Part shown: one piece after another, positions 33,676 through 44,413 of the stretch | Layout of the letters: each line of letters begins with the position of its first letter | Position numbering within the stretch: the first letter of the stretch is position 1 | Source: JAMQPK01 sp963782595 | GTDB lineage: Bacteria; Acidobacteriota; Vicinamibacteria; Vicinamibacterales; JAMQPK01 | Assembly: GCA_963782595.1 (NCBI GenBank) | Contig: CAWAKJ010000002.1 | Location: 434,001 to 498,000 of the forward strand | Length of the DNA stretch: 64,000 nt | Direction: 5' to 3' | Translations under genes and position numbers: made by a program | Notes under the pieces: generated by a model | The model's database searches: none | What the model saw: only the letters and a program-made list of their open reading frames with translations | Told to the model about the DNA's origin: nothing

Positions 33676-34668
33676 TCAGGCCGAAGCCGATGACGACGTA
33701 GTGGAAGTACATCCGCCTCGCTCGTGGGCGGCCTTCCTTCGGCGGCAGAGGTCGGCGGCGGCGTCGGGCCAGAACGGATAGTGAAAGGCGAACCCGCCAT
33801 CGAGTAAGCGTCCCGGCACGACGCGCCGGCTCTTCAGAATGAGCTCGGTCTCGGTCCGGATGAGCGCGGCGCCGACTTCCAGCATCCATTTCGTCGCAGG
33901 CAATCCGACACGCATGCCCAACGCCCTGCGCAGGACGCGCATGAACTCTTCATTTGGGACGGGATGCGGCGCCGCGACGTTGACGATGCCCTCGATCTCG
34001 TCATGGGCGATCAGCCACTGCATGGCCCGGATGAAGTCTTCGAAATGAATCCAGGACACGAATTGACGCCCGTTGCCGGCCGCACCTCCAAGCCCGTACC
34101 TGGCCAGCGCGACAAGCGTGTCGAAGATGCCCCCGGGGTCGGGGCTCATGGTCATGGCCGAGCGAAGGGCAACCTTCCGCGTCGCGGGCGTCAGCGCTTC
34201 GTCGAACGCACGTTCCCATGCCCGTGCGACATCGATGCTGAATTTCCAGGTATCTGGCGCGTGACGCTCTTCGCCACCAATTAGACCCGCCTCGTTATTT
34301 GGCGCGTCGTACCGATGCGCGTAAATCGTGGCGGTACTCGCCTGGAGCCAAACGCGAGGAGGATGCGACGCATCGCCGATGGCCGTGCCCACCGCACGCG
34401 TCGCGAGGACGCGCGATTCGAGAATCTCCCGTCGATTGGCCGCGGTGTAGCGGCAATTCACGCTGCGGCCTGCGAGATTGATGACGACGTCGCTGCCGTC
34501 GATCTCTTTCGACCATGGGCCGGGCGTTCTCCCATCCCAGCGGACGACACGCCAGGGCCGCGCAGACGGGTGACGGCTGAGAACCACCACGTCATGGCCG
34601 CGGGCTTGGAACGCCCGCGCGAGGACGGTTCCCACTTGCCCCGACCCTCCAGGGATGACGACCTTCAT
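33676..34668 (-). CDS. NAD(P)-dependent epimerase, TIGR01777/SDR39U1 family
   Basis: A 330-residue short-chain dehydrogenase-like protein. The N-terminal Rossmann motif is VVIPGGSGQVGTVLARAF (about 3-20), followed by VVINLAGRSVNCRY and the family's typical RVWLQASTATIYAHRYD with the usual catalytic Tyr region. The C-terminal part has VSWIHFEDFIRAMQWLI and a DUF1731-like end (PATKWMLEVGAALIRTETELILKSRRVVPGRLLDGGFAFHYP). Family members lack a firm substrate. ATG 34668 overlaps the DCC gene's stop by 4 nt, so the pair is translationally coupled. Confidence 0.88.
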   Translation of the reverse strand: MKVVIPGGSGQVGTVLARAFQARGHDVVVLSRHPSARPWRVVRWDGRTPGPWSKEIDGSDVVINLAGRSVNCRYTAANRREILESRVLATRAVGTAIGDASHPPRVWLQASTATIYAHRYDAPNNEAGLIGGEERHAPDTWKFSIDVARAWERAFDEALTPATRKVALRSAMTMSPDPGGIFDTLVALARYGLGGAAGNGRQFVSWIHFEDFIRAMQWLIAHDEIEGIVNVAAPHPVPNEEFMRVLRRALGMRVGLPATKWMLEVGAALIRTETELILKSRRVVPGRLLDGGFAFHYPFWPDAAADLCRRRKAAHERGGCTSTTSSSASA

Positions 34669-35141
34669 CGCGACACATCCTTCCGGTCGGCATCGACTGC
34701 ATCGAGAAAGCGGCTTCGATATTCCGGAGGTGGGACGAGACATCGTTCAACGGGTGGGAACAAGCGATGTCGATTGCGGGCAATCACGTCGTAGATCCGA
34801 TCGAGCAGGGGAGATGGCAGAAGGCCGAGCAGCGCGGCTAATTTCCAGGGCCCACCGAACGCAGTCAGGACGAACACGGCCGCGCGTCCTTTCGTGAGCC
34901 ACGCAGACTGCGGCGTCCGGTAGTTCGACACGACGACAAACGTGGACATGTCGGGTTCGGCGCCGAATCGCGATGCGAATCGAGTGGCCGCTGGACTTTG
35001 CAGCGAGGCAAAGTGGAACATCCCTGACCGGTCTCGTGCGAGCACGGCTTGCACGATGCGATTGCAGAGCCCGCACGCACCGTCATACAGAAGCAAATGA
35101 GGGCCGGCGTCGCGCGGTGGTTGCGGATCGTCGGGGACCAT
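34665..35141 (-). CDS. DCC family thiol-disulfide oxidoreductase (DUF393)
   Basis: A 158-residue protein with the DUF393 signature LLYDGACGLCNRIVQ, where C23-x-x-C26 is the redox pair, followed by FHFASLQSPAA and GRAAVFVLTAFGGPWKLAALLGLLP, also typical. These small thioredoxin-like proteins are thought to catalyse thiol-disulfide exchange; the partner is unknown. It overlaps the downstream epimerase and is divergent from the TetR gene, with only 6-15 nt between the two starts and no room for a ribosome site. Regulation by the TetR protein through the palindrome at 35151-35164 is likely. Confidence 0.85.
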   Translation of the reverse strand: MVPDDPQPPRDAGPHLLLYDGACGLCNRIVQAVLARDRSGMFHFASLQSPAATRFASRFGAEPDMSTFVVVSNYRTPQSAWLTKGRAAVFVLTAFGGPWKLAALLGLLPSPLLDRIYDVIARNRHRLFPPVERCLVPPPEYRSRFLDAVDADRKDVSR

Positions 35142-35147
35142 GTTTTA

Positions 35148-35885
35148 ATGGTAAACATGTTTACTGAAAATAGCAAACCGCGGAAAAGAGGCCGTCCGCC
35201 GGGGCGGACCGCCGAAGGCGAGGCCACACGGGCCCGTCTCTACGAGATCGCGATCGGGCTCGTCGGCGAGCATGGATACGAGGCAGCAACGCTGCGCGAA
35301 GTGGCCGCGCGGGCGGGTGTGAGCCCGGGGCTTCTGTACCGCTATTTCCCCAGTAAGCGATCGGTCGTGCTGGCCCTGTATGACCAGCTTTCCGAGGAGT
35401 TCGCGCAGCACGCCGTGGAGATGCCCCGCGGCAAGTGGCGCGACCGGTTCATCCATACACTCGAGCTCAGCCTGCGGGTGATCGGTCCGCATCGCGTCAC
35501 TTTGCGTGCGCTTGCGCCGGTCATGATCGGCGACACCGAGGAAAGCGTGTTTGCGCGCAGCACGGCATTCTCGCGGTTGCGTGTGCAGACCGCATTTGAG
35601 ACGGCTGTGGTCGAGGCCACCGACTCACCGAAGAAGCCGCTCGCCGGCGCCCTCGGCCGCCTGCTTTACCTGCTGCACCTCGGGGTCCTCTTGTGGTGGT
35701 TGCTCGATCGCACGCCTGGCCAGAGAGCGACCGACGCACTGGTCGCCTCGTTGCGCAAGATCCTTCCATCAGCCTCGCTGGCTCTTCATTTGCGGCCCGT
35801 CAAAGTTTTTATTCAATCGGCGGAAGCGCTCTTCGCCGAAGCTCTGTTAAACGACCCGAACGGGAAGGCTCTGGAATCTGACTGA
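35148..35885 (+). CDS. TetR-family transcriptional regulator
   Basis: A 245-residue repressor (242 if it starts at ATG 35157). After a basic leader (KPRKRGRPPG) comes the TetR helix-turn-helix, LYEIAIGLVGEHGYEAATLREVAARAGVSPGLLYRYFPSKRSVVLALYD (about 30-80). The C-terminal ligand domain is helical and unlike families I can name. Starting upstream at 35049 would place the leader across the divergent gene, so I reject it. Neither ATG has a ribosome site, which suggests a leaderless message. The palindrome GTAAACATGTTTAC covers the start codon, consistent with autorepression and control of the divergent DCC-epimerase operon. Confidence 0.88.
   Translation: MVNMFTENSKPRKRGRPPGRTAEGEATRARLYEIAIGLVGEHGYEAATLREVAARAGVSPGLLYRYFPSKRSVVLALYDQLSEEFAQHAVEMPRGKWRDRFIHTLELSLRVIGPHRVTLRALAPVMIGDTEESVFARSTAFSRLRVQTAFETAVVEATDSPKKPLAGALGRLLYLLHLGVLLWWLLDRTPGQRATDALVASLRKILPSASLALHLRPVKVFIQSAEALFAEALLNDPNGKALESD
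35151..35164. promoter_or_regulatory. Perfect 14-bp palindrome, likely TetR operator
   Basis: GTAAACATGTTTAC is a perfect palindrome overlapping the first codons of the TetR gene and lying 10 nt upstream of the divergent DCC gene. A site here would block both promoters. It probably binds the TetR protein itself. Confidence 0.55.
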
Positions 35886-35907
35886 CGCGCGGTTGTAAGC
35901 TTGCCGC

Positions 35908-37365
35908 ATGAAATACAAACTACTCGCCATTGTCCCCGTTCTTCTCGGCGGCATCGTCACGACGCCGGGACATGCGCAGGCACCAAAGCCCGATCCCGCC
36001 GCTCTCGCCAAGACCGGCATTCTCGAGCGGCTTGCCGAGCGCAGCGGCATCTACGGCACGCCGCCAACCGCCAGAGTCCCGGGCTTCATCGCCGACGCGG
36101 GCTGGCCGCAGAAGCTGCCCAACAACTGGATCATCGGTGAGGTTGGTGGCCTCTCCGTCGCGCCCGACGATCACATCTGGGTGTACCAACGGCCGCGCAG
36201 CCTCACCAACGACGAGGCGGCGCTCACGCCGCCCACTCACAAGGCGCCCGACGGCCGGCCCGTCGACGTGCTCGGCTACCCTCGTCCGTATGGCGTCCTC
36301 GGCGACTGTTGCCTGCCGGCTCCGTCTGTTATGGAATTCGACGCGAACGGCAAGCTGCTGCAGGCCTGGGGCGGTCCCGCCGATCCCGGCAAGTGCCGGA
36401 TCGAAGACGGCTGCGTCTGGCCCGCCAGAGAGCACGGCATCTTCGTCGATCACAATGGCTTCGTTTACATCGGCGGCAATGGCGGCAACGGCAAACCGAA
36501 CGGCTCTGCCTGGGCCTCGACTGCCGGGGCCGACGGCATGATTCTGAAGTTCACGAAGGAAGGCAAATTCGTGATGATGATCGGCGGCCCCACCACAGGC
36601 GCCGACAGCAACAACAAGGACGGCGGCAAGAATGCCACGCCGTTTTTCTTCCTGCCGGCCGATCTCACGATCGATCCGACGACCAACCGTCTCTATGTAT
36701 CGGATGGGTATGGGAATCGTCGCGTGGTCATCGTCGATGCAGCGACCGGGAAATACATCGGACATTTCGGGGCCTACGGCAACAACCCGGTCGACGACAA
36801 GGCTGCCGCCGCGGCCGGGCCATGGATGAACGACTTCACAAAAGGCAACATGAAGCCGGCGTTCTTCCGCACGCCGGTGCACTGCGTCAAGATCAGTAAG
36901 GAAGGCCTCATCTATGTGTGCGATCGCGGCAACAACCGCATACAGGTGTTCAACGGCCGCGATCTCAACCTCGGCAAAGAGTGCGCGAACACGACCGGCG
37001 ATGCCGGCAAATGTGGATTCGTCAAGGAACAGCAGGTGGCCGTGAAGACCAACGGCCTGCCGGGGTCGGCGGTCTCGATGAACTTCTCGACCGACGCCAA
37101 GCAGAGCTGTCTCTACATAGGCGACAACTCCAACATGACGATCTACGTGTTGAACCGGGACACGCTTCAAGAGCTCGGCCGCCTGGGCCGCAGCGGACGC
37201 GAGGCCGGCGAGTTTCACTGGCTGCACCAGGTGAGCGTCGATTCGCGCGGGAATATCTACACGGCGGAAGTCGATACGGGGAAGCGGATTCAGAAATTCG
37301 TTCGGTATGGCGGCGACGGCTGCAGCGGCACCGGACGGACGACGGTCGGCGGCGTCTTGCAATAG
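35908..37365 (+). CDS. Secreted NHL-repeat beta-propeller protein
   Basis: A 485-residue protein with a signal peptide (about 1-23, cut near GHAQA). Repeated NHL-type blades follow: REHGIFVDHNGFVYIGGN, LPADLTIDPTTNRLYVSDGYGNRRVVIVDAATGKYIG, THVHCVKI-like PVHCVKISKEGLIYVCDRGNNRIQVFN and LHQVSVDSRGNIYTAEVDTGKRIQKF. These are six-bladed propellers of the peptidylamidoglycolate-lyase/NHL type, but no catalytic motif is clear. Several paired Cys (DCCLP, CRIEDGCVW, ECANTTGDAGKCGF) suit an exported protein. The TetR gene ends 22 nt upstream, so it could share that transcript. A binding role is the safest reading. Confidence 0.85.
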   Translation: MKYKLLAIVPVLLGGIVTTPGHAQAPKPDPAALAKTGILERLAERSGIYGTPPTARVPGFIADAGWPQKLPNNWIIGEVGGLSVAPDDHIWVYQRPRSLTNDEAALTPPTHKAPDGRPVDVLGYPRPYGVLGDCCLPAPSVMEFDANGKLLQAWGGPADPGKCRIEDGCVWPAREHGIFVDHNGFVYIGGNGGNGKPNGSAWASTAGADGMILKFTKEGKFVMMIGGPTTGADSNNKDGGKNATPFFFLPADLTIDPTTNRLYVSDGYGNRRVVIVDAATGKYIGHFGAYGNNPVDDKAAAAAGPWMNDFTKGNMKPAFFRTPVHCVKISKEGLIYVCDRGNNRIQVFNGRDLNLGKECANTTGDAGKCGFVKEQQVAVKTNGLPGSAVSMNFSTDAKQSCLYIGDNSNMTIYVLNRDTLQELGRLGRSGREAGEFHWLHQVSVDSRGNIYTAEVDTGKRIQKFVRYGGDGCSGTGRTTVGGVLQ

Positions 37366-37377
37366 AAGAAAAAAGAA

Positions 37378-37407
37378 GGGCGGGTCCTGAAATTTCAGAA
37401 CCCGCCC
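37378..37407 (-). terminator. Intrinsic terminator hairpin of the minus-strand isomerase gene
   Basis: A 15-bp stem with one mismatch, GGGCGGGT-C-CTGAAA paired with TTTCAG-A-ACCCGCCC. On the minus strand it is followed by TTCTTTTTTCTTC, a proper T-rich tract, so it should terminate the gene at 37446-38498. It may also protect the 3' end of the converging NHL transcript. It belongs to a hairpin family also found at 43796 and 52421. Confidence 0.65.
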
Positions 37408-37408
37408 T

Positions 37409-37450
37409 GACTTGCGACTTACGACTTCCGACTTTCGCCTTGCGACTAGA
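37409..37450. repeat. 7-nt tandem repeat array
   Basis: Six 7-nt units: GACTTGC, GACTTAC, GACTTCC, GACTTTC, GCCTTGC, GACTAGA. The last unit contains the stop codon (minus-strand TAG at 37446-37448) of the isomerase-like gene. Related 7-nt units are at 60819-60913. Confidence 0.75.
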
Positions 37451-38498
37451 ACGGCGGCAGCTTGATGCCGAGCATCACTCTCATGTAATTGACGTTGTGC
37501 GAGAGATAGTCGTCGATGGCGAGCTCGAGATTCCCGCCAATCGCGTCGAAGCCGTCGTCGCCCTTCCTTGGTCCATCCATGTCGAAAATCGCCCAGCCCT
37601 TGTAGCGCCGGTCGCGCAAGAGTTTGAAGACGGCCGGGAAATCGACGCCGCCACCGCCCATGTTGTGATACACGCTCGCCACCTTATGCGACTCCTGCGT
37701 CGGCGTCGAAGTGTTGCCTCGGTACTTCGCGTAGGTATCTTTCAGGTGCACCTCGGCGATGCGCGGGAAATAGTCGCTCATGATCTGCACCGCATCCATG
37801 CCGCCCAGCGTCAGATGCCCGGTGTCGGTCGTGAGCCACACATATTTGGGATCGGTCAGCTCCATCACGCGGCGCACGTCGCTCTCGCGCTCCATGGGCC
37901 CCCAGATATGAGGATGCGGAGCGAGCCTGATGCCCATCGCAATCGTCTGCCGGCCGATCTCGTTAAGGGTGTTGGCGAGTCTCTTCAGTTGATCGTCGCT
38001 CGGCCCACCGACGGGCCGGGCGCCCATGTTGCACTTCCAGAGCGTGCAGCCGAACGGCTGGAGAAAATCGCGCGCAAATGCCACGTGATCGGCAATCGTT
38101 TTCGGGATCTGATCGGGGTCGATGAAGTTGGTCGACTGTCCCTTCGCGCCGTTGGACACGTCGATCATCGTGAGGCCCGCGTCGTCGAAGAGCTTCTTGA
38201 GCGCCAGCGGATTGCTCCGGTACTGCTCGATCTGCTGGGCGTACGGCTCGATGCCCTGCAACCCGAGGGCGGAGACCCGCTTGATGGCCCATTCGATACT
38301 GCGTGCGCCGCTCCAGAGCGAGCTGGTGCTGCCGAAGAGAATGTCGGGATTGACGGGATCGAGCGGCTTGTGCGCAACCGCACCCCATGCACTGGATGGG
38401 CCGACGAGACTCGCCGCGGCTGCCGCGCCGCCCACGGCCATGGCATACGACATGAAGTCACGCCTGTTGACGCGGCCTTCGGTAAGACGTTGGGACAT
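37446..38498 (-). CDS. Sugar phosphate isomerase/epimerase-like TIM-barrel protein, Tat-like signal
   Basis: A 350-residue protein with an exported start: VNRRDFMSYAMAVGGAAAAASL carries the twin-Arg motif of a Tat substrate (about 10-35). The body is a xylose-isomerase-like TIM barrel of the AP endonuclease 2 family: IEWAIKRVSALGLQGIEPY, RLAPHPHIWGPMERESDVRRVM, WLTTDTGHLTLGG, IAEVHLKDTYAKY and GWAIFDMDGPR, with His, Asp and Glu placed as metal ligands. Related proteins convert keto-sugars or inosose, usually in carbohydrate clusters. The substrate is unknown. Its stop codon lies inside the 7-nt repeat array at 37409-37450. Confidence 0.87.
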   Translation of the reverse strand: MSQRLTEGRVNRRDFMSYAMAVGGAAAAASLVGPSSAWGAVAHKPLDPVNPDILFGSTSSLWSGARSIEWAIKRVSALGLQGIEPYAQQIEQYRSNPLALKKLFDDAGLTMIDVSNGAKGQSTNFIDPDQIPKTIADHVAFARDFLQPFGCTLWKCNMGARPVGGPSDDQLKRLANTLNEIGRQTIAMGIRLAPHPHIWGPMERESDVRRVMELTDPKYVWLTTDTGHLTLGGMDAVQIMSDYFPRIAEVHLKDTYAKYRGNTSTPTQESHKVASVYHNMGGGGVDFPAVFKLLRDRRYKGWAIFDMDGPRKGDDGFDAIGGNLELAIDDYLSHNVNYMRVMLGIKLPPF

Positions 38499-38557
38499 GG
38501 ACGCTCTCTTTCTGCTTGAAGTGTTGTGTCGCTTCGCGCGGCGCCTATTGTATTACG

Positions 38558-39946
38558 ATGGCGATGCCCCCGGCTCGTGAAGCTGTGCCCCGATATCGTT
38601 TCAGCGAATTCATCCTGTCCCCGCGACGCCGCGTGCTCACCCGCAACGGGCAGGAGGAGCCGCTCATCCCCCGGTATTTCGATTTGCTCGTCTTTCTCAT
38701 CGAACGGCGCAGCGAAGCGGTACATCGCCGCGACATCTTCGATCGGATCTGGAGCGATGTCGTCGTCTCGGACAGCGCGCTGAGCCAGGCCATCCGGACA
38801 ATCCGCCGGGTGCTCGGCGATGATTCGCGAGAGCCGCGCTACGTTCGCACGGTTTCCCGGCACGGTTACCGGTTCGTCTTCCCGGACGTGGTCGAGGAAG
38901 ATGACGAAGGGGCGTGGCCGAGCGCGGGAATGAGGCCTCCCGATCGCGTGATCCCGGCCGAGGTACCCTCCGAGCCGTACGAGGTCCTCCTGCACCGTAT
39001 CACTCGGGTCGCGGCCAGTGCGACCGAGGAAGAAGAGCAGCGCGAGGCGGCGGAGTTGCTGCACGCCCTTGGCACGTCCGAGGCGTTGCGTGTCCTTGGC
39101 ACTCGTCCTCGCCACACGTTCGCGCGTGCGCTGCTGCGCGACACCCGTTGGGATGCGGCGGAAGCCGGCGACGTCCCGATTTTCGGCGCGCCCGCACCTC
39201 TCGCCACAGCGCGCGAGCTGGTGAGCCTGCGGCTGCGCCGCGCTGCCGCAGTTGCTGCGGCACGATGGACCAGCGCGTCGATCGGGGGTGGCCTTGCGGG
39301 CGTCGTTGGCGGCGCCACGGGCGGTTTGATCCTCACCGCCGCACCTGGGAGCGCGGCCTCACTCGCCATTGTTCCGGTGCTCGCTGTCATCGGAGGTTGC
39401 TGTGGCGCTGCCGGCGGCGCTGGTGTCGGCGCGGGGTTGGCGGTAGCGGAGTCGAGTGTGCGATCCCGGCGCGCCATTGCGTTGATGTGTGGCGCCGCGT
39501 TGGGCGGCGGCATTGCCGGCTTCGTTGCGCAATGGCTCAGTCGGTGGAGTCTGGCCGCACTTGTCGGAGTGAACATGGACATCGGGGGCGGCCTGGAGGG
39601 CCTCGCGATCGGCAGCGCGGCAGGAGTAGGCTACAGCGTCGCCACGGCACATTCCGAGGGTGGGCTCGCCGCGCCGCGCGGCCGACAACGGCTCAGCGCC
39701 GCGGCGGCGATCGCCGCATCCTGCGGATTGTCGGCGCTGGCCCTTGCCCTGGCCGGGCGGCCGCTGGTTGGCGGCACCATTCACCTTCTCGCCCAAGCGT
39801 CGGCAGGATCGCAAGCGACTTTGACATCTCTCGGCCGGTTGATAGGTGAAACAGATTTTGGCCTGATGACTGCCGCCCTGATTGCGACCGGCGAAGGTGC
39901 GCTCTTTGGTCTGGGCCTGGCCCTCGGGCTGACCCGCCGTCCATAA
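38558..39946 (+). CDS. Winged-helix DNA-binding protein fused to a Gly/Ala-rich membrane domain
   Basis: A 462-residue protein. Residues about 10-105 are an OmpR/CadC-type winged helix (RFSEFILSPRRRVLTRNGQEEPLIPRYFDLLVFLIERR, SDSALSQAIRTIRRVLGDD, RYVRTVSRHGYRFVFPD). The middle (about 115-220) is acidic then Ala/Arg-rich. The last 230 residues are extremely Gly/Ala-rich with about seven hydrophobic segments (SIGGGLAGVVGGATGGLILTA, GGCCGAAGGAGVGAGLAVA, GAALGGGIAGFVAQWL, MDIGGGLEGLAIGSAAGVGYSV). CadC relatives use one helix and a periplasmic sensor; a polytopic glycine-zipper-like domain is unusual. ATG 38558 has TATTGT six nucleotides upstream, which may mean a leaderless transcript. Its target is unknown. 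Confidence 0.75.
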   Translation: MAMPPAREAVPRYRFSEFILSPRRRVLTRNGQEEPLIPRYFDLLVFLIERRSEAVHRRDIFDRIWSDVVVSDSALSQAIRTIRRVLGDDSREPRYVRTVSRHGYRFVFPDVVEEDDEGAWPSAGMRPPDRVIPAEVPSEPYEVLLHRITRVAASATEEEEQREAAELLHALGTSEALRVLGTRPRHTFARALLRDTRWDAAEAGDVPIFGAPAPLATARELVSLRLRRAAAVAAARWTSASIGGGLAGVVGGATGGLILTAAPGSAASLAIVPVLAVIGGCCGAAGGAGVGAGLAVAESSVRSRRAIALMCGAALGGGIAGFVAQWLSRWSLAALVGVNMDIGGGLEGLAIGSAAGVGYSVATAHSEGGLAAPRGRQRLSAAAAIAASCGLSALALALAGRPLVGGTIHLLAQASAGSQATLTSLGRLIGETDFGLMTAALIATGEGALFGLGLALGLTRRP

Positions 39947-39956
39947 TTGGTGGCCC

Positions 39957-40878
39957 ATGAAATCCGATTCCGTCCGCCAGACGTTTACCGCGGCGCTGGA
40001 CGCGCTGGTCGGCGAAATCAAGAAGGATCGTTCCATTCTGGCCGTCGTGCTCTGCGGCAGCCTCTCTCACGACACCGTCTGGGCAAAGTCGGATATCGAT
40101 CTCGTGCTGGTGACCATCGACGACAAGAAGCTCGAGTGTACCGATGTCGCGCTGAATGCGGATGGCGTGAACGTTCACGCGTTTCTGATGCCGCGGACCG
40201 AGTTTCGGAAGACCGTCGAAGGTTCTGAAAACAATTCCTTCTTCCATGCGTTCCTCGCGAAGGGCCGGCTCCTCTATACGCACGATCGGACGATTGAAGA
40301 CCTGTGTGCGAGACTCAACCAGATCGGTGAGCGCGACACAGAAGTGCAGCTGCTGCGGGCCGCGACGTCGGCCCTGCCGCCGATGTACAAGGCGCACAAG
40401 TGGCTCACCACCAGAGGCGATCTCGACTACACGGCCCTGTGGATTCTGTACACCGCTACGCCGCTCGCGCGCATCGAGGTCCTCAGCCGCCGTTTGATTG
40501 CCGATCGGGAAGTACTTCCGCAGGCGATGACGCTGAACCCGTCGTTCTTCAAAACCGTCTATGCCGATCTCATCAATACCAGGAAGACGGCGAGCAGCGT
40601 GCAGGCGGCCCTCGATGCCATTGACGCGTACGTGTCGGACCGCGCCCCGGCGCTGTTCGCGCTCGTCATCGACTATCTGCGCGAGGTGGGCGACGCACGC
40701 TCGAGCAATGAGATCGAGACCTACTTCAAACGGAACTTCGACGTCGAGGGCGTGACGATTGCCTGCGAGTACCTTGCGGATCAGGGCATCATCGGCAAGG
40801 CGGCAACGCCGGTTCGCCTGACCAAGAAGAGCAACGTCGACGTGCAGGAGCTGGCATTCTTCTACACCTCCAACGCTC

Positions 40879-40889
<11 letters not shown>
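39957..40889 (+). CDS. Nucleotidyltransferase-domain protein
   Basis: A 310-residue protein with a Pol-beta-type nucleotidyltransferase core at the N-terminus: VVLCGSLSHDTVWAKSDIDLVLV gives the GS motif and the D-x-D metal pair (about 31-52). The rest is mainly helical (EIETYFKRNFDVEGVTIACEYLADQGIIGKA near the end looks like a small winged helix). Proteins of this type transfer a nucleotide to small molecules or proteins, but this one is not close to the known aminoglycoside enzymes. Its stop overlaps the start of the UvrA-like gene by 11 nt, so both are probably made together. Confidence 0.8.
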
Positions 40890-43795
<2,906 letters not shown>

Positions 43796-43797
<2 letters not shown>

Positions 43798-43847
43798 GGC
43801 GGGTCTTGAACTGCAAGACCCGCCTTACTGCCTTCAAGACCCGCCCT
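43796..43847. terminator. Hairpin with one left arm and two alternative right arms after the UvrA-like gene
   Basis: AGGGCGGGTCTTGAA (43796-43810) can pair with CAAGACCCGCC (43814-43824, 11 bp, 5-nt loop) or with the perfect 15-nt complement TTCAAGACCCGCCCT (43833-43847, 22-nt loop). The two hairpins exclude each other. The left arm overlaps the UvrA-like stop codon. No long T-tract follows, so it may end transcription weakly or protect the 3' end. Confidence 0.55.
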
Positions 43848-43939
43848 CCTTGCGATTCTCATCGACATCTCACTCAATGCTCACAACTCGCTGAAGACTT
43901 CCGCTCCTCGACCACCGATGCTTCTCATGGAGGACATCG

Positions 43940-44413
43940 ATGGAGACGCTCACGCCCACTATTGCCTGTCATCACGCCAGCATCCACATCACCACCGTGC
44001 AGCCGACCGAGTTCATCGACCTGACGGACCGGCTCGAACGGTTCGTAGCCGAAGCGGGCTTGTGGTCCGGCATTCTCAACGTCCAGACGCTTCACACGAC
44101 GACAGCGATCGTTGTCAACGAACACGAGCCGCTGCTGTTGACCGACTTTCAGGCCCTTCTCGAGGCTGCCGCGCCGGGTGAAGGCCGATACCGGCACGAC
44201 GACCCGACCACGCGCACAGTGAACGTGACAGAGGGTGAGCGTCCCAACGGACATGCCCATTGTCGTGCGTTGCTGCTGCCGTCTTCGGCCTGCCTTAACG
44301 TGACGAAAGGGCGGCTGCTGCTCGGACGATGGCAGCGGGTATTCCTCGTGGAACTGGATGGTCCGCGCGAGCGCGACATTTCTGTGCTCGTGCTCGGAGA
44401 GGGCGGGCAATGA
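43940..44413 (+). CDS. YjbQ family protein (UPF0047)
   Basis: A 157-residue protein covering the whole YjbQ/UPF0047 fold. Conserved blocks are LNVQTLHTTTAIVVNEHEP, YRHDD, ERPNGHAHCRALLLPSS and LGRWQRVFLVELDGPRERDISV, with the family's His residues in place. YjbQ in E. coli shows weak thiamine phosphate synthase activity; the true role of the family is not settled. Length is normal. The last bases overlap the radical SAM start (ATGA at 44410), implying coupled translation. Confidence 0.9.
   Translation: METLTPTIACHHASIHITTVQPTEFIDLTDRLERFVAEAGLWSGILNVQTLHTTTAIVVNEHEPLLLTDFQALLEAAAPGEGRYRHDDPTTRTVNVTEGERPNGHAHCRALLLPSSACLNVTKGRLLLGRWQRVFLVELDGPRERDISVLVLGEGGQ

Noticed and set aside
35920..37362. 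480-codon open frame antisense to the NHL propeller
   Set aside because: Mirrors the whole NHL gene, composition is noise, and the sense strand has clear NHL blades and a signal peptide.
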